Part shown: positions 41,826 through 49,833 of the stretch, one piece after another | Position numbering within the stretch: the first letter of the stretch is position 1 | Layout: every line of letters begins with the position of its first letter | From: an uncultured Pontibacter sp. | GTDB taxonomy: Bacteria > Bacteroidota > Bacteroidia > Cytophagales > Hymenobacteraceae | DNA: 64,000 bases | NCBI GenBank assembly: GCA_947499125.1 | Contig: CANMMP010000001.1 | Coordinates: forward strand, 1,341,380-1,405,379 | Direction of reading: 5' to 3' | The notes under the pieces: generated by a model | Databases searched by the model: none | Seen by the model: the letters and a program-made list of their open reading frames with translations, nothing else | Told to the model about the DNA's origin: nothing | Position numbers and translations under genes: made by a program

Positions 41826-42254
41826 TTATAGTACGATCTCTATCGTTTTGGTATTTTCATCGTCGGGTACTGGCTCGTAACTGCCGTAGCCAAACTGCGC
41901 TACCCTATACCCGCTGCCCAGGCTAACAAACTCCTTTTTGGTATCAACATCAGGTATGGTTTTTCTTATCACGATCTTGTTATCCTCCATAGGCAGGTGC
42001 TTTAGGAGCATCACAAACGTTGAATCGAAGATCATTGGTGTTCCGGCTACACCCTTTTCGCCGCGGTAGATATAAAGGTGTATGGTAGCTTCTTCCTCAG
42101 CCAGGTAGCTGTTGGTGTAGTCTCCTGATGCAAAAACTTCGAAAACGGCAGTTTTATCAGTAAGTGCAGGTTCAGGGGCAACTTCTTCTTTGTCGCAGGC
42201 AGTTAAGGTAGCCAACCCGGCAAAAGCCAGTAAATAAGTATAACGTAGTTTCAT
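41826..42254 (-). CDS. Small lipoprotein of unknown function
   Basis: 142 residues starting MKLRYTYLLAFAGLATLTACDKEE, with lipobox LTAC. I use the second of two in-frame ATGs, since it gives a standard lipoprotein start; the other adds three residues. The mature part is beta-rich: ATIHLYIYRGEKGVAGTPMIFDSTFVM, then NKIVIRKTIPDVDTKKEFVSLGSGYRV. Unknown family, Bacteroidota-type. Located between rpmE and the GlmU-like gene, same direction, with separate terminators. Confidence 0.72.
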   Translation of the reverse strand: MKLRYTYLLAFAGLATLTACDKEEVAPEPALTDKTAVFEVFASGDYTNSYLAEEEATIHLYIYRGEKGVAGTPMIFDSTFVMLLKHLPMEDNKIVIRKTIPDVDTKKEFVSLGSGYRVAQFGYGSYEPVPDDENTKTIEIVL

Positions 42255-42335
42255 AAGCAGCATCGGTTATAGTTTATATATGATTTCTGCTATATCATAA
42301 ACCGGGCCAGTTTATACTTGCGTTCATGTAAATAA

Positions 42336-42371
42336 AAAAAGTCTTTCTGCGCTATGGCAGAAAGACTTTTT
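42336..42371 (-). terminator. Terminator of rpmE
   Basis: AAAAAGTCTTTCTGC (42336-42350) pairs perfectly with GCAGAAAGACTTTTT (42357-42371): a 15-bp stem and flanking A/T runs. Confidence 0.92.
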
Positions 42372-42399
42372 AAGAAACGTTTTAACCGGTTGGTACCGC

Positions 42400-42645
42400 T
42401 TACTTTTTCTTGTAACGTGTGTTGAACTTCTCCACACGACCAGCAGTATCCACGAAAATGTTTTTGCCAGTATAGAAAGGATGCGACGCAGAAGAAACTT
42501 CCACTTTGATAACCGGATATTCTTTACCGTCTTCCATGGTGATTGTCTCATCAGAGTTCATGGTAGAACGAGTGATAAATTTGAAATCACTTGTCATATC
42601 CTGGAAAACAACCTCTCTGTATTCTGGGTGAATGCCTTTTTTCAT
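42400..42645 (-). CDS. rpmE2: 50S ribosomal protein L31, type B
   Basis: 81 residues from the ATG at 42643-42645. [29 protein letters not shown] and the end [28 protein letters not shown] are typical of L31. The zinc Cys pair of type A L31 is absent, which makes it the C- (type B) form often expressed under zinc shortage, though in Bacteroidota it is frequently the only copy. An 18-residue upstream extension is rejected. A TAAATTTG box lies 43 bases before the ATG. Confidence 0.95.
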   Translation of the reverse strand: MKKGIHPEYREVVFQDMTSDFKFITRSTMNSDETITMEDGKEYPVIKVEVSSASHPFYTGKNIFVDTAGRVEKFNTRYKKK

Positions 42646-42687
42646 TATTATAAACGTTATATTAACCTTAATTTCTCTATCGGACTG

Positions 42688-42695
42688 CAAATTTA
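42688..42695 (-). promoter_or_regulatory. Candidate -7 box TAAATTTG for rpmE
   Basis: CAAATTTA on the plus strand; reads TAAATTTG on the minus strand, 43 bases upstream of the ATG. Confidence 0.45.
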
Positions 42696-42778
42696 GCAAT
42701 AGTTTCTGAATTTTAAAGAGCCCTCACCAAATTATTTTATGCAGTCGCTAAAATATTATGCTGCTGCAATTTATCTTC

Positions 42779-42786
42779 TAACTTTG
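42779..42786 (+). promoter_or_regulatory. Candidate -7 box TAACTTTG for the PRTase gene
   Basis: Fits TAnnTTTG and lies 23 bases upstream of the ATG at 42809, the same spacing as in the toxin-antitoxin promoter. Confidence 0.5.
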
Positions 42787-42808
42787 TCTTAGCCATAACT
42801 ATAACCCC

Positions 42809-43318
42809 ATGACACATCCGCAGCAACACCTTATACTGGACCAGACGCAGATACAGCAGAAAATAAAGCGCATGGCCTACGAAATATACGAGCACAATTT
42901 TGAGGAACAGGAACTTGTACTGGCCGGCATACACCAGAATGGGGCTATACTTGCCGGTATGCTGGCCACCGAATTACGCTCTATATCGCCGATAGCAGTA
43001 CAGTTGCTGACTATAAAATTAAACAAAGTTAGCCCACTTAATGCGCCTGTAAACCTGGACCCCGAAAGTATAACGATAGCCAACAAAGTGGTAATTATAG
43101 TGGATGATGTGCTGAACACCGGCAAAACGCTGGCTTATACATTAAACACTTTTCTGCCCCAAAACCCGAAGAAGGTTGAAATTGCTACCCTCGTAAACCG
43201 CCACCACACGTTGTACCCGGTTGCAGCCACTTACACCGGCTACTCGCTGGCCACTACATTAAATGAGCACGTAGAAGTTGTGTTACAGGAGCAGGAAGTA
43301 GCCGCATACGTGCATTAA
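42809..43318 (+). CDS. Type I phosphoribosyltransferase (PyrR-like)
   Basis: 169 residues. The PRPP-binding loop is VVIIVDDVLNTGKTL (acidic pair plus TGKT), the PRTase hallmark, and GIHQNGAILAGMLA is the pyrophosphate-binding stretch. The start IQQKIKRMAYEIYEHN resembles PyrR/uracil PRTase-like proteins of Bacteroidota. It could salvage a base (uracil or purine) to the nucleotide or act as a regulator; the flap residues needed for base assignment are not diagnostic. Monocistronic by appearance, followed by repeat sequence. Confidence 0.85.
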   Translation: MTHPQQHLILDQTQIQQKIKRMAYEIYEHNFEEQELVLAGIHQNGAILAGMLATELRSISPIAVQLLTIKLNKVSPLNAPVNLDPESITIANKVVIIVDDVLNTGKTLAYTLNTFLPQNPKKVEIATLVNRHHTLYPVAATYTGYSLATTLNEHVEVVLQEQEVAAYVH

Positions 43319-43360
43319 ATTTAATTGCTGCATTGTTAATGGTTAAATTGTATTGAGGCC

Positions 43361-43672
43361 ATGAGTTTGAACAATACAGAACAAAAACATATCCGGAGTT
43401 GGGAGCTAGCAATACGGAGAGGCAGGCTATTTTATATCCTGACTTACGGCTTTGCATAGGGAGTTGTGCTGGCAGTAGGGAGTCATTTGTTCACCAACTG
43501 AGGCGAAAGCATGATCTGGCAATCGTTTATGGCTCCAGATTTCCTTATCAGAATACTGATAAACACCGTTTTAGGGTTTGCTATATTTACTTACTACTGG
43601 AAAGCTAACTCTAAGAGATATTGTAAACTGAAGCGGAAACAAGAGTTTCAAAACCTATACAAGCAACTATAG
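43361..43672 (+). pseudogene. Tandem membrane-protein paralogue broken by two in-frame stops
   Basis: Reading from ATG 43361 to the TAG at 43670 gives 104 codons with TAG at 43457-43459 and TGA at 43499-43501, all in one frame and with no frameshift. The fragments RSWELAIRRGRLFYILTYGFA, GVVLAVGSHLFTN and FLIRILINTVLGFAIFTYYWKANSKRY align with the intact gene at 43733 (YLIKLVLFTAIGLVIANYKWNANNKKY). It is therefore a decaying duplicate. Sequencing error is possible for one stop but unlikely for both. Confidence 0.7.
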
Positions 43673-43684
43673 AGTAAACCCGGC

Positions 43685-43725
43685 ATTTAACAATCAACAA
43701 TTTAGCCATCAACAATTAATCAATC
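43685..43725. repeat. Copy of the AACAATCAACAATT dispersed repeat
   Basis: AACAATCAACAATTTAGC and CATCAACAATTAATC in tandem; same family as the blocks at 40522-40553 and, inverted, 43321-43355. Lies immediately before the intact paralogue. Confidence 0.5.
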
Positions 43726-43732
43726 TTAGTTC

Positions 43733-44026
43733 ATGACCACAAAAGAACAGTACCTATTAGAGACCTGGCCAAAACAGCAGGCAAAAGGTAAGTTGACGTA
43801 CATGGCGTTCCATGCATTATTTTATAGTGTTATAGTAGGCGCTATTTCGTTGCTGTTCAGAATTGGTGATGCACCTATTATAGATATCATCTTCTCAAAA
43901 GAATACCTGATCAAACTGGTGCTCTTTACAGCCATAGGATTGGTAATAGCCAACTATAAATGGAATGCCAACAACAAAAAATACGACGAATTAAAGCAAC
44001 AGAGCAAGCAAGGCCCTATTCTGTAA
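43733..44026 (+). CDS. Small two-helix membrane protein
   Basis: 97 residues, with a short charged start (TTKEQYLLETWPKQQAKGKL), then two hydrophobic helices (about 24-44, MAFHALFYSVIVGAISLLF, and 63-78, LIKLVLFTAIGLVIANY) separated by RIGDAPIIDIIFSKEY. A charged tail follows. No known family; common as a short hypothetical in this group of bacteria. Its pseudogene copy lies upstream. Downstream is rdgB, with AACTATAA-rich spacing. Confidence 0.65.
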   Translation: MTTKEQYLLETWPKQQAKGKLTYMAFHALFYSVIVGAISLLFRIGDAPIIDIIFSKEYLIKLVLFTAIGLVIANYKWNANNKKYDELKQQSKQGPIL

Positions 44027-44059
44027 CTATAAACTATAAAATCGGGTAAATTCCAGACT

Positions 44060-44095
44060 AACTATAAATTACGGACCCCGACAAACTATAAATTA
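44060..44095. repeat. Direct repeat AACTATAAATTA before rdgB
   Basis: AACTATAAATTA occurs at 44060-44071 and again at 44084-44095, abutting the rdgB start codon. Two more AACTATAA words lie just upstream. It could be an operator, or simply the densest spot of the genome-wide AASTATA word. Confidence 0.4.
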
Positions 44096-44673
44096 TGAAG
44101 GAGCTTTGCTTTGCCACCAACAACCGGAACAAAATTGCTGAAGTTAGCCAGATGCTGGAAGGCAAGTATAAACTGCTGAGCCTCGAAGATATTGGCTGCC
44201 ACGAAGAACTGGCCGAAGACCAGGACACTCTGGAAGGAAACTCGCGCCAGAAAGCCCGTTATGTTTGGGAAAAGTATAAAGTAAACTGCTTTGCCGACGA
44301 TACCGGCCTGGAAGTAGATGCCATTTGCGGCGAGCCCGGCGTTTATTCTGCCCGCTATGCCGGCCCGCAACGCTCCGACTCCGACAACATTAACAAAGTA
44401 CTGCACAAACTCGAAGACCAGGAAAGCCGCAGAGCTCGCTTCCGTACAAGTATAACCTTATACTTAGACGACCAGGAATACCAGTTCGAAGGCATCGTGA
44501 ACGGTACTATAGCCCACGAGTATAAAGGCAACAAAGGCTTTGGCTACGACCCGGTTTTTATACCTGAGGGCCATGAGAAGACATTTGCAGAGATGGATCC
44601 GGCCGAAAAAAATGCCATCAGCCACCGTGGCAGAGCGATGCAAAAACTCATTCAATTTTTACAGCAAAAGTAG
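44095..44673 (+). CDS. rdgB: Non-canonical purine NTP pyrophosphatase (RdgB/HAM1)
   Basis: 192 residues. MKELCFATNNRNKIAEVSQML is the substrate-binding start; CFADDTGLEVDAICGEPGVYSARYAG holds the metal-binding Asp pair, GFGYDPVFIPEGHEKTFAEM and NAISHRGRAM close the active site. The enzyme hydrolyses dITP, dUTP-like and xanthosine triphosphates to keep damaged bases out of DNA. Start overlaps an AACTATAAATTATG word. Confidence 0.95.
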   Translation: MKELCFATNNRNKIAEVSQMLEGKYKLLSLEDIGCHEELAEDQDTLEGNSRQKARYVWEKYKVNCFADDTGLEVDAICGEPGVYSARYAGPQRSDSDNINKVLHKLEDQESRRARFRTSITLYLDDQEYQFEGIVNGTIAHEYKGNKGFGYDPVFIPEGHEKTFAEMDPAEKNAISHRGRAMQKLIQFLQQK

Positions 44674-44722
44674 AAACTATAAATTTATTGCAGCAGTTGT
44701 GGTCTTGTGCCTTATAAAATCT

Positions 44723-44730
44723 TAATTTTG
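44723..44730 (+). promoter_or_regulatory. Candidate -7 box TAATTTTG for udk
   Basis: Fits TAnnTTTG, about 23 bases upstream of the udk start codon. Confidence 0.45.
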
Positions 44731-44752
44731 TAGCCTGAAACCATAGCTTCCA

Positions 44753-45370
44753 ATGCAAAAGCCATTTATTGTCGGGATTACAGGAGGTAGTGCTTCAGGA
44801 AAAACAACTTTTTTGAACAAGCTACTTACTTCGTTCTCACCTGAAAATGTTTGCCTGATCTCCCAGGATAATTATTACAAATCGCGTGAACACCAGGCTT
44901 TAGACGAGAACGGTGTAACTAACTTCGATCTTCCGTCCTGCATCGACGACGAAGCCTACGCCCACGACCTGCTGAAAGTGAGCCGCGGCGAAACCGTTTA
45001 CCGCACCGAGTATACCTTCAACAAACCCAACGTAGTACCAAAGCAGCTCGAGTTCAGGCCTGCGCCTATTGTGGTGGTAGAGGGTATTTTTGTGTTCTAC
45101 TTCGAGGAAATTGCCAAACTGCTGGACCTGAAAGTATACATCGACGCCAAAGAATACATAAAACTGCAGCGCCGCATAGTTCGCGATAAAGTAGAGCGTG
45201 GCTACGACCTCGACGACGTACTGTACCGCTACACAAACCACGTAGCGCCTACCTACGAAAAATATATCAAGCCTTATAAGAACGATGCGGATATAATTAT
45301 CCCGAATAATAATAACTTTGAGAAAGGCTTACAGGTGCTTACCACTTTCCTGAACTCAAAAATAAAATAA
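44753..45370 (+). CDS. udk: Uridine kinase
   Basis: 205 residues. The P-loop GITGGSASGKTTFLNKL starts at residue 8. ISQDNYYKSREH and NFDLPSCID hold the substrate-binding acid residues, and VVEGIFVFYFEEIAKL the Walker-B-like Asp/Glu region. RIVRDKVERGYDLDDVLYRYTNHVAPTYEKYIKPYKNDADIIIPNN is the C-terminal lid. It phosphorylates uridine and cytidine for pyrimidine salvage. The trkA-like gene starts 4 bases after its stop, so the two are one operon. Confidence 0.93.
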   Translation: MQKPFIVGITGGSASGKTTFLNKLLTSFSPENVCLISQDNYYKSREHQALDENGVTNFDLPSCIDDEAYAHDLLKVSRGETVYRTEYTFNKPNVVPKQLEFRPAPIVVVEGIFVFYFEEIAKLLDLKVYIDAKEYIKLQRRIVRDKVERGYDLDDVLYRYTNHVAPTYEKYIKPYKNDADIIIPNNNNFEKGLQVLTTFLNSKIK

Positions 45371-45374
45371 ACCT

Positions 45375-46067
45375 ATGAGGCATAAGTTCGCAGTAATTGG
45401 ACTGGGTATATTTGGCAACTCTATTGCCCGCACGCTGGCAGAGCGCGGTGCCGAAGTATTGGCTATCGACAACGACGAAGACCATGTAGAAGGCATTAAA
45501 GATGAAGTTGCCTATGCCGTAGCTCTTGATGCAACCGACCTGCGTGCCCTCGAAGCCCAGAACATAGGCGACATGGATGCTGTAATAGTGGCCATAGGCG
45601 AAGACTTTGAGGCCCTGCTTATTACAACCGCCAACCTGCAGGAACTGAATGTAAAACGCGTTATTACACGTGCCTCTAACAAACAGCAGCGCCGCATCCT
45701 CGAAAAAATGGGTGTGCACGAAATTCTGTCGCCGGAGGGTGAGGTAGGTAAAACTGTTGCCGAAAGATTGCTGCAGCCTAATATACGCACCTTCCTGCCC
45801 CTGCCTGATAATTACGAGATCGTAGAGATAAATACCCCGCCAGGTATAGCTAACAAAAGCCTGGCTAAAATATCGCTGCGCGAGAAGTATAACCTCAACA
45901 TGATAACTATAAAGCGTTTTTTTGAGGAGATGCAGGACGGCAAACCTACTCAGGTAGAGCATATTATTGGTGTGCCTAAAGCCGATACCATCATCTACCC
46001 TTCCGACGTTCTGTTACTCATCGGGAAGAAGCACGACATTAAACGATTTATTGAAGTAAACCGCTAA
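45375..46067 (+). CDS. TrkA/KtrA-family potassium uptake regulator
   Basis: 230 residues with an RCK N-terminal Rossmann domain (AVIGLGIFGNSIARTLAERGAEVLAIDNDEDH, including the NAD acidic tip) and a C-terminal TrkA-C domain (TFLPLPDNYEIVEINTPPGIANKSLAKISLREKYNLNMI). These cytosolic subunits gate Ktr/Trk potassium channels in response to nucleotides. No KtrB-type channel gene is in the window. Co-transcribed with udk by spacing. Confidence 0.9.
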   Translation: MRHKFAVIGLGIFGNSIARTLAERGAEVLAIDNDEDHVEGIKDEVAYAVALDATDLRALEAQNIGDMDAVIVAIGEDFEALLITTANLQELNVKRVITRASNKQQRRILEKMGVHEILSPEGEVGKTVAERLLQPNIRTFLPLPDNYEIVEINTPPGIANKSLAKISLREKYNLNMITIKRFFEEMQDGKPTQVEHIIGVPKADTIIYPSDVLLLIGKKHDIKRFIEVNR

Positions 46068-46093
46068 GGATTTTATTTTTACAGGAAAGCCGT

Positions 46094-46101
46094 TACATTT
46101 G
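46094..46101 (+). promoter_or_regulatory. Candidate -7 box TACATTTG
   Basis: Fits TAnnTTTG and sits only 10 bases before the start codon of the next gene, implying a nearly leaderless transcript if used. Confidence 0.4.
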
Positions 46102-46110
46102 TAACTACAC

Positions 46111-46485
46111 ATGCCAGAAACTAAAGCTATAGCACAACACATCAGGCATCTTTTGATGTCGGTTACCCTGCTTTGGGCACTTATGCTCAATGGCCAGGAG
46201 GTGCGCGCTTATAGTTTACCGGCCGATAACACTACAAAACAGGAAGCTTCTAAATTAACAGATGCACCAGCTCCTGAGCATAAAACTGTAGTTAAACAGA
46301 AAGTATCGTTAGAGGCTACTACCTCTTTTGTTACTTTAAACCTGCAGCAGGCTACGTTGCCTGCCCCGCTGCCTGCCTTCGCAGCACCAACCGACGACGA
46401 ATTGCCTGCCCAGACGGCTTTACCGGTAGGTAATGGCTTTGTAGCGCAACTTTTCCCGACAACTATACAGCCCAACGCCCCTTAG
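46111..46485 (+). CDS. Small hypothetical secreted or membrane-anchored protein
   Basis: 124 residues. A hydrophobic helix at about 14-28 (LMSVTLLWALMLNG) looks like a signal or anchor. The rest is Ala/Pro/Thr-rich with no charge pattern or motif (TLPAPLPAFAAPTDDELPAQTALP). No family recognised. It is flanked by its own TAnnTTTG box and followed by an inverted repeat near 46566-46588 (AAAACCA/TGGTTTT) that may stop transcription before secDF. It could be poorly conserved; moderate confidence that it is a gene. Confidence 0.55.
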   Translation: MPETKAIAQHIRHLLMSVTLLWALMLNGQEVRAYSLPADNTTKQEASKLTDAPAPEHKTVVKQKVSLEATTSFVTLNLQQATLPAPLPAFAAPTDDELPAQTALPVGNGFVAQLFPTTIQPNAP

Positions 46486-46639
46486 GCTGCCATTCACCCG
46501 CTTTTATACTTCTTAACTGGCTGGCACCGGTAATTCTATACTTGTGTGCTTATGTCCAGGCCGGAAAAACCATTAATCAATTGGTTTTCTGTAGTTTATA
46601 TTACAAAATCTAACAATCTATTCTATATTAATTTAACCA

Positions 46640-49621
46640 ATGCGTAACAAATCGTTTATAATCACGCTGACAGCTATAGTATCGGCTCTGTGCCTTTACT
46701 TCCTGTCATTCTCGTTTGTTGCCAATAACGTGCAGGAAGATGCAGAAGCATATGCAACTGACGCACAAGGCAACGTAGATCTCTCTAAGAAGCAGACCTA
46801 CCTCGATTCTATGTGGAAAGAGCCTGTATTTTTAGGCTATACTTACCAGGAAATCAAAGAAAACGAGCTGGGCCTTGGCCTTGACTTAAAAGGTGGTATG
46901 CACGTGGTACTTGAAGTATCGCCTGTTGAGATCATCAAATCTATGTCTGGTAACAGCAAAGACCCTAACTTCCTGAAAGCCCTTGACCGTGCGCAGGAAT
47001 TACAGCGTAACAGCCAGGAAAGATTTACTACCCTGTTTGCTGAAGCTTACCGTGAAATTGAGCCAAATGGCAAATTAAGCCGTATCTTCTCTAACACTGC
47101 TAACCGTGGCAAGATCAGCTACGAGTCTACGAACGACGAAGTAATTGAAGTAATTGACGAAGAAGTAGAAGGTGCTATCGACCGCTCTTTCAACATCCTG
47201 CGTACCCGTATCGACAAATTTGGTGTAACACAGCCTAACATTCAGCGCCTGAAAGGCAGCGGCCGTATCCAGATCGAATTACCTGGTATCGACAACCCGG
47301 AGCGTGTGCGTAAATTATTATCTGGTATGGCTAACCTGGAGTTCCTGGAAGTATGGGCTCCACAGGAGTTCAGCCCGTACCTGATGCAGCTGAATGACTA
47401 CCTGGTAAAGCAGGAAGAAGCCGGCAAACTTAAACTGAACGCTACTACAACTGATGCTACTGCAGCACCTGCAGCAAACGCTGATCAGGATGTACTGGCT
47501 GCCGCTGCTGCTACCGACTCAAATGCTGTAGCTGCTGTTGCTGATTCTACTGCCCAGGATTCTGCTGCTGCTACTTTAGCTGCTGCCGATTCGCTTGCAA
47601 ACCAGGTTGGCCCGCTTGCCCGCCTTTTCACTCCGCTACCTAATGGCCTTGGCGCTAACGTACGCGATACTGCCAAAATAAACGACATCCTGTCTAATCC
47701 TGAAGTACGTGCTATCTTCCCTCCAAACATGCGTTTCCTATGGGATGTTAAAGCTATTTCAGGTGACGGCCGCCAGGAATTTGTGGAGCTTTATGCTGTT
47801 AAAAAAGGACGTGATGGCAAGGCTCCACTTGGAGGCGATGCTATCAACGATGCCCGCCAGGACTTCGACCAGAACGGTCAGCCTGAGATTACAATGACAA
47901 TGAACCCGACAGGTGCCAAAAAATGGGCTCGCCTGACAGGTAATAACATCGGACGCCAGGTAGCGATCGTACTTGATAACTATGTATATTCTGCTCCGGT
48001 AGTACAGGGCGAAATTTCAGGTGGTAACTCTTCTATCTCCGGTAACTTTACTATCGAAGAAGCACAAGACCTTGCCAACATTCTGAAAGCCGGTAAAATG
48101 CCAGCTCCAACCCGTATCGTGGAAGAAGCTGTAGTTGGTCCGTCACTTGGCCAGGAATCTATCAATCAGGGCTTGCTGTCAACTATAGCTGGTTTAGTGC
48201 TGGTAGTAGTGTTTATGATAGCCTACTATGCCCGTGGCGGTTTTATAGCTGACCTTGCGCTTGTATTTAACATCTTCTTTATACTTGGTATACTTGCTCA
48301 GTTTGGTGCTGCACTTACATTGCCTGGTATCGCCGGTATCGTACTTACATTAGGTATGGCCGTTGATGCGAACGTACTGATATTCGAACGTATGCGTGAA
48401 GAGGCTAAAAAAGGCCTGAGCATGCGCGAAGTGATCAACAAAGGTTACGACAACTCATTCATGACCATTTTGGATGCGAACGTAACTACCTTCCTGGTTG
48501 GTTTTATACTTTACTACTTCGGTTCTGGCCCTGTTAAAGGCTTTGCTATTACCATGATGATCGGTATCGCTACCTCTTTCTTCACATCAATCTTTATTTC
48601 AAGAGTATTGATAGAGAGCGTGTTCAAGAGATCAGGTAAACTGTCGTTCTCGTCTGTGCTTGCCGACAAGATGTTCCGTAACGTTACATTTGATGTAATG
48701 AAGTTCAGAACTCCTGCTTACATTTTCTCATCAGCTGTTATCGTGTTCGGTTTTGTAGCTATGGCTATAAACGGACCAAACCTGGGTGTTGACTTTAAAG
48801 GTGGCCGCTCTTATGTAGTGGAGCTAGATGAGGCAGTTCCTGCTTCTGAGATCCGTGCAGCCCTGTCTGATGACTTTGAAGGTGCCGGTACAGAAGTGAA
48901 GACCTTTGGCGCAAGCAACCGCTTTAAAGTAATTACCAGCTGGCTTGCCGACGATGAAAGCATTCAGGCTGACGAAAAAGTAAAAGCTGCCCTTGATGCC
49001 GGCCTTAGCGAGTACAACAACCTGACTCCAGAGGTTCTGAGCTCATCTAAAGTAGGTGCAACCATGGCCGACGACATCCAGAAAACAGCCCTTATCGCTG
49101 TTATACTTGCCCTGATCGGTATCTTTATTTACGTGATCATCCGCTTTGGTAAATGGCAGTTCTCGCTGGGTGGTGTTGTAGCCTTGCTTCACGATGCCCT
49201 GATGATCATTGCTGTGTTCGCTATACTTGACCTGTTTGGTGTTTCTTATGAAATGGACCAGGTATTTATAGCTGCGGTACTTACAATCATCGGTTTCTCA
49301 ATTAACGATACAGTGGTTATTTTCGACCGTATCCGTGAGTACCTGCGCGACAACCCACGCCAGGGTATCCGCCAGGTAGTTAACCCTGCCCTGATCAGCA
49401 CATTCAGCCGTACAATTATCACATCACTTACCTTATTTATGGTAGTGCTTGTATTGTTCCTGTTTGGTGGCGAAGTGCTACGTAGCTTCTCACTGGCCAT
49501 GATGATCGGTGTGGTATTCGGCACGTATTCGTCGCTGTTTATTGCGGCACCAATTATTGTAGATACTACAAAAGAAGAAAAGAAGCCTATCGCTACCCCG
49601 GTAGCTCAGAAGGTTCGCTAA
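46640..49621 (+). CDS. secDF: Fused protein translocase subunits SecD-SecF
   Basis: 993 residues. The SecD part has LGLDLKGGMHVVLEV, NILRTRIDKFGVTQPNIQRL and AGKMPAPTRIVEEAVVGPSLG, then six membrane helices (GMAVDANVLIFERMREE is the conserved helix). The SecF part repeats the plan with LGVDFKGGRSYVVEL and SINDTVVIFDRIREYL. SecDF uses the proton gradient to pull exported proteins across the inner membrane. The first periplasmic region carries an unusual Ala/Asp/Thr-rich insert at about residues 270-320 (repeated AAATDS and AAADS units). Closed by a 19-bp terminator. Confidence 0.96.
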   Translation: MRNKSFIITLTAIVSALCLYFLSFSFVANNVQEDAEAYATDAQGNVDLSKKQTYLDSMWKEPVFLGYTYQEIKENELGLGLDLKGGMHVVLEVSPVEIIKSMSGNSKDPNFLKALDRAQELQRNSQERFTTLFAEAYREIEPNGKLSRIFSNTANRGKISYESTNDEVIEVIDEEVEGAIDRSFNILRTRIDKFGVTQPNIQRLKGSGRIQIELPGIDNPERVRKLLSGMANLEFLEVWAPQEFSPYLMQLNDYLVKQEEAGKLKLNATTTDATAAPAANADQDVLAAAAATDSNAVAAVADSTAQDSAAATLAAADSLANQVGPLARLFTPLPNGLGANVRDTAKINDILSNPEVRAIFPPNMRFLWDVKAISGDGRQEFVELYAVKKGRDGKAPLGGDAINDARQDFDQNGQPEITMTMNPTGAKKWARLTGNNIGRQVAIVLDNYVYSAPVVQGEISGGNSSISGNFTIEEAQDLANILKAGKMPAPTRIVEEAVVGPSLGQESINQGLLSTIAGLVLVVVFMIAYYARGGFIADLALVFNIFFILGILAQFGAALTLPGIAGIVLTLGMAVDANVLIFERMREEAKKGLSMREVINKGYDNSFMTILDANVTTFLVGFILYYFGSGPVKGFAITMMIGIATSFFTSIFISRVLIESVFKRSGKLSFSSVLADKMFRNVTFDVMKFRTPAYIFSSAVIVFGFVAMAINGPNLGVDFKGGRSYVVELDEAVPASEIRAALSDDFEGAGTEVKTFGASNRFKVITSWLADDESIQADEKVKAALDAGLSEYNNLTPEVLSSSKVGATMADDIQKTALIAVILALIGIFIYVIIRFGKWQFSLGGVVALLHDALMIIAVFAILDLFGVSYEMDQVFIAAVLTIIGFSINDTVVIFDRIREYLRDNPRQGIRQVVNPALISTFSRTIITSLTLFMVVLVLFLFGGEVLRSFSLAMMIGVVFGTYSSLFIAAPIIVDTTKEEKKPIATPVAQKVR

Positions 49622-49635
49622 GTAGTAGTAGCTTA

Positions 49636-49679
49636 AAATAAGAAGAGCCCGAAGTTTATACTTCGGGCTCTTCTTATTT
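49636..49679 (+). terminator. Strong terminator of secDF
   Basis: AAATAAGAAGAGCCCGAAG (49636-49654), loop TTTATA, then its exact 19-base complement (49661-49679). Works on both strands. Confidence 0.93.
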
Positions 49680-49833
49680 TAAATAGCATTCGGGTTCTAA
49701 ACGAACACAGCAGTAAGGACTTTACTTTGCGCGGTTCTATACTTTCATTTCAAGCGCGCTCTTGGAAAGAAGTGTGGCTTTATACTTATATCAAACTATA
49801 AACAAAGCGGTATAATAGTAAAGCTATAGTTCG

